Origin: Lutjanus erythropterus
Lineage: Eukaryota; Chordata; Actinopteri; Lutjaniformes; Lutjanidae
Direction of reading: 5' to 3'
Length of the DNA stretch: 64,000 bases
Assembly: GCA_020091685.1 (NCBI GenBank)
Contig: CM034606.1
Coordinates: 11,951,695-12,015,694, forward strand
Of this stretch, positions 60,377-64,000 are shown one piece after another. Numbering within the stretch: position 1 is the stretch's first letter; each line of letters opens with the position of its first letter. Under the pieces are notes generated by a model that was not told where the DNA came from, ran no database searches, and worked only from the letters and a program-made list of their open reading frames with translations. The translations under genes and the position numbers were made by a program.

Positions 60377-62263
60377 CTTTTGCATCCTTTCTTTAGAATT
60401 TCTATCCTTATCTAACCTAAATATCACTGGATAAAAATCCACAATGGGCCTTCAGTAAATTGAGGAATATTTAGTTACACAGTTTCATCAATTTGAACAA
60501 AGTAACATGGTTTCACTGTGCACTTACAGGTCAGAATGTGAAATTTCTCACAGAGAAAGCATTTTTTCTGCCTTTCTATCCATTCAGACTTAACTAAAAT
60601 GTAACAAGTAGAGAGAATGGAGTTTATGTAAGATTTAAAATAAATAAACAACTAACCTCAGCATGGCAAGCCTCTTGTTTTCCTCCCCGTGAGGCGAGTG
60701 TTTCACACTTTTTTGTTTGATTTCTCCTGCTGTAGTCGAGAGTATACTTGAGTGTTAAAGGCAGGTTTGTAACCCCGTGTGGGACGACAAGGCAGAGCTG
60801 TGAAGGAGGGTGGGACAGTGTTTATGCTGGCATTTCTCTCATGCCCTGCTTGCCTGGAAAGAAGCACAAAGAGGGAGAAATTAGGGTACGGACTCGAGGG
60901 CTTTGCTTTGTTTCTTCGAGTTACGACCGCCTGTGCTCGGTTTTCTGCAAAGTTTGTGAATTAAAACTGTTTAAAAGCCATATTTTTCATTGGCAAAGCA
61001 AAAACTTTTGAGAAATCTTTTGTGAGAGGCAGTCTTCTACAGTACAGACAGCTTTTCTTTTGTTTTTTGTTTTTTTTTGTCTTTTCTTTTGAGGCTTCTC
61101 CATTTTCTGTCTCCAGTCTGGTCAGAGACTAGCTAATTAGAGTTGTTGTGATGGATGGTAACTCACATTCCAAAGCCTTTTGTTCCCGGGCTTTAATCAG
61201 CATGCTAATTGTAAGTTAGGCCAACAACAGAGCATCACTTTTTTAAGCCAAACCCCCCACTCACACACATACACACACATACACTCTGTACCTTGTCCTG
61301 TCCTTTGCCCTGCAGGTCAGGTATAGTTCTTAACTACCGTGATGAGAGGCTGCCTGAGCTCTCCTCTCTTGTCGATGTTTTTGTTGTTCTGTCACAGACG
61401 CTTTGGCTCCACGCCTGTGGGTTCAGAGCCCCCACATGGCCCGGGACGCTACGCTACATGGCCACAGAGAGGACAGGGGGAGGGAGGGAGACAGGGAGAG
61501 TTTTCCAGAGTTACACAATCCTCCAGGAAAGGTCTAAGAGGATTTGTGCATATTTGACTTCTCCTTTGGATGGAGAGATTACGGAGCGCTGGGCAGCGGT
61601 GAAGTCATGTGACTGCAGATTAAGTGGCGAGACCTGGGGGGTCACATGATGAGGGATCAACAGGGCACAGAGAGAACCTGGCCTCCTTATCTCATCCTGA
61701 ATCGGTTTCCCTGCTGCACATGGCAGGCAAACATGGATTTGTACGCTGCTGTGTGTGATTGAATCAGTGTGTCCACTTTGTTGTGGTCTCCTTCTGTTCA
61801 CTGCTGCTCCTGATGGGCTGCACTAGTTTTCTCCCAAAGATGTATAACATGCAGACGCAGCATTGACTGCTTTGGTCTGTTGCTGCGATATGTCAACACC
61901 GCCACTATTTTGGTCAGATCAAAACTGGCATGTGAATAAGTATATGTAAACAGGGGAGCTGCTGTTTTTTTGGCACTATAAAAGACTTTTCTTTTCCTAA
62001 TTTACTCCAAGTAGATCATGAAAACTTGAATATAAAATGACTTATTGAAATCAGTTGAGAAATAAAGACGTTTTATTGCTTTTTTTTCCAGACCGCAGCT
62101 CCCCTGTTTACTTGTATCTGTTTACAGGCCAGTCTTGAGCAGACCAAAAATGGCAGCGACATTGACATATGATCCAAAGCCAAATGCGGTGTCTATATAT
62201 TACGGATGAAATGACTAAATAGATAAAATTAAATTCCACAATACTGTCCAACATCAACCAAAG

Positions 62264-62905
62264 TTAAAAGGACAATTCCAGAATCACAAATACAAATTTT
62301 TCCTCTTACCTGTTGTGCTGTTCATCCATCTAGATTGCTTTGGTGGGAGTTGCAGAGTTTTGGAGATATTGGCCATAGGGATGTCTACATTCTCTCAAAT
62401 ATAATGAGACTCATGACATGCTTTTGGTGTGCCAAAGGTGCCAAAAAAAAAGAGAGAAAACACCCACATCTGTTTCCAGAAATCAAGATGCGGCTTCTCT
62501 AGATAACCCACAGACCTTGTTACGAGCAGTTTCACAAATAAGCTACTTTCTCTCTACAGTAGAATCTCTTGGAACTAAGTTTTTCTATAGTAAAATCTAC
62601 CAGAACAACTTTCTTTCTACTTTCTAGTAGTGAGAACTACTTTCTTTGTACTAGAAAGCTCACAACAAGGTCTGTGGATTATCTTAAGCAACCAGGTCAT
62701 GATGTCTGGAAAGAGACGCTGGTGTTGAATTTTCCAAATGTAGGAATGCCATGTAGTCCCATTATATTGGAGAGAAGGCAGACATCTCTACGGTCAGTAT
62801 CTCCAGAGCTTTGCAACTCACACCAAAACAGTCTAGATGGATGAAAAGCACTACAGGTAAGAGGAAAAATATGTATTTTTAATTTTGGGGTAAACTGCCC
62901 CTCAA
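62264..62905. mobile_element. Palindromic TTAA MITE (family A), copy 4
   Basis: TTAA at 62264-62267; the right flank has decayed to TCAA (62902-62905). Left arm 'tttttcctcttacctg' and 'tagattgctttggtgggagt', right arm 'caactcacaccaaaacagtc' and 'gcactacaggtaagagg'. The centre is about 170 bp longer than in copy 3 and contains a short internal duplication around 'cagtagaatct'/'tagtaaaatct'. Confidence 0.8.
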
Positions 62906-64000
62906 ACTATGGTCCCCCAGATGCAGGGGCAGCAGTGTGAGTTTGTTTTGCATCAGTGAAAACGCAGACATTGCAAAGGACATGATGCCATTTCAAATTA
63001 TTAAAAGGTCTTCAGAGTGTTTGGACATTTTCAGTACAGTTTAACAATACTATAATGATACTGATAACCGTGCTAATTTTGGTCACGATAATCTACATGT
63101 CTGTGGTGTCACCTGTAGGGCATAGATGTTAGGGAGACAGATTGGCTGGCCCCGCCCTCTCTGTCCTAATAACACCCCCCTGCAGAGATGTTTAGGATCT
63201 CCACCCCCCTCTGCCGCTCTCTGCCCTGCAGCCTCAGTCACACCGCTGTCTGTCTGTGTGTGTGGGAGCAGTAATTGCTGTAGATTCATTAGATTGCATA
63301 TCAATGTTGTCTCTATGGAGCCCACGCCTCCACCCCTGGTGGCCCCGCTAGTTTGTTTACCTGCGGCTCCTGTAACAGTAGAAGTGGAGCGAGCGCGCTG
63401 GTTAAAGTCCCCACAACAGGCCTATTGTTGTCGCTGTAGCCACTTCAGTATCTATGGGAGTGTTTACCTTGTCCAGGCACTCTCCGTTTGCACAGTGATT
63501 AAAATACTCCGACTGAGCTGAATAACAATGGTACCAAACACAGAAGGTGTGTGCATGAGTATGTGTGTTTTTAACATTGGTATTCTCCGCTCTGTAGTCT
63601 GTTCAATCCCCTCTTTGCATATAATGTGGAATAAGTGTGGCACCAGGCACATTGGAACGCAGGCTGAATGTGAGAGCAGAACACAAAAGTCAGCTCATGG
63701 TTTGGCTGTGCTTTCGCGTGATCCCTGCCAAACTCTGTTCTTTAAAAAATGCTCTGATCAGCATGGAGGCAAACACTTCAAAACAGTCGCGTGGTTAAAT
63801 AAATGAAGGCGACGTTATGTGTCAAGGATGAGTCTTTCATGCGTGTCATGAGAAAAGGACCGAACAAAAGACAGGTTTTATTTCTTCAAGAGTTTCTGGG
63901 CACATTAGCAACATAATTGCTCTCTTGGCACATTTCTATATTTATTTCCTGCTTCATTTCTGCTCTTAATCAAGTTTACCACCAAAGATGTAGCAAAACT

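Larger units (their letters stand above)
59767..64000 (+). other. fgfr2: fgfr2 intron 2 (5' part)
   Basis: Starts with donor GTAAGC and continues to the window end. I found no exon encoding the first Ig domain (no WxKDG or NRT-type frame), so the intron exceeds 4.2 kb. It holds two palindromic MITEs. The unassigned parts (60377-62263 and 62906-64000) show only non-conserved open frames. Confidence 0.65.

Noticed and set aside
63126-63521. Possible fgfr2 exon 3 (131-codon frame)
   Set aside because: It lacks the immunoglobulin-domain cysteines and tryptophan context expected of FGFR2 domain 1.

Overview
The window is nuclear DNA of a ray-finned fish, probably a percomorph. It has interrupted genes with GT/AG splice sites, low coding density, many CA/GT microsatellites, and dense small palindromic DNA transposons and decayed LINEs of types common in teleosts. 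Two protein-coding genes are recognisable, both on the + strand and in tandem. The last exon of ate1 (arginyl-tRNA--protein transferase 1) lies at 10661-10839. The 5' end of fgfr2 (fibroblast growth factor receptor 2) runs from a non-coding exon 1 ending at 57423 to exon 2 with the start codon and signal peptide at 59511-59766. ATE1 lying upstream of FGFR2 in the same orientation is also the human arrangement, so the two calls support each other.

Layout: 1-10660 is most likely the last ate1 intron, with old repeats, a minus-strand Tx1/L1-like LINE tail (about 7260-8170) and a plus-strand L2-like LINE tail (about 9026-10105). 10661-10839 is the final ate1 coding exon, followed by a probable 3' UTR with two AATAAA signals, the distal one beyond a long palindromic MITE. 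About 12.5-56.5 kb is a roughly 44 kb gene-free interval. It holds several TTAA-flanked MITE families, hAT-type elements (one with an exact 8-bp target-site duplication), a Harbinger remnant with a broken Myb/SANT-like domain, a hAT remnant with a broken BED zinc finger, two copies of an element with an internal 56-bp tandem repeat, and microsatellites and minisatellites. 56.5-57.4 kb is the GC-rich fgfr2 exon 1/promoter region next to a (GT)n tract. The rest of the window is fgfr2 intron 1, exon 2 and the start of intron 2, which carries two more copies of the same palindromic MITE found beside ate1.

The two genes have no evident functional link: ATE1 acts in the Arg/N-degron pathway and FGFR2 is a receptor tyrosine kinase. 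The interval between them is where distal fgfr2 regulatory DNA would be expected, but conservation cannot be judged from one sequence. I found no tRNA, rRNA, CRISPR or convincing third gene. Nothing here amounts to a new biological system. The most notable signals are the transposon structures: nested insertions, internal tandem arrays that differ in copy number, and a palindrome placed between two alternative ate1 polyadenylation signals.
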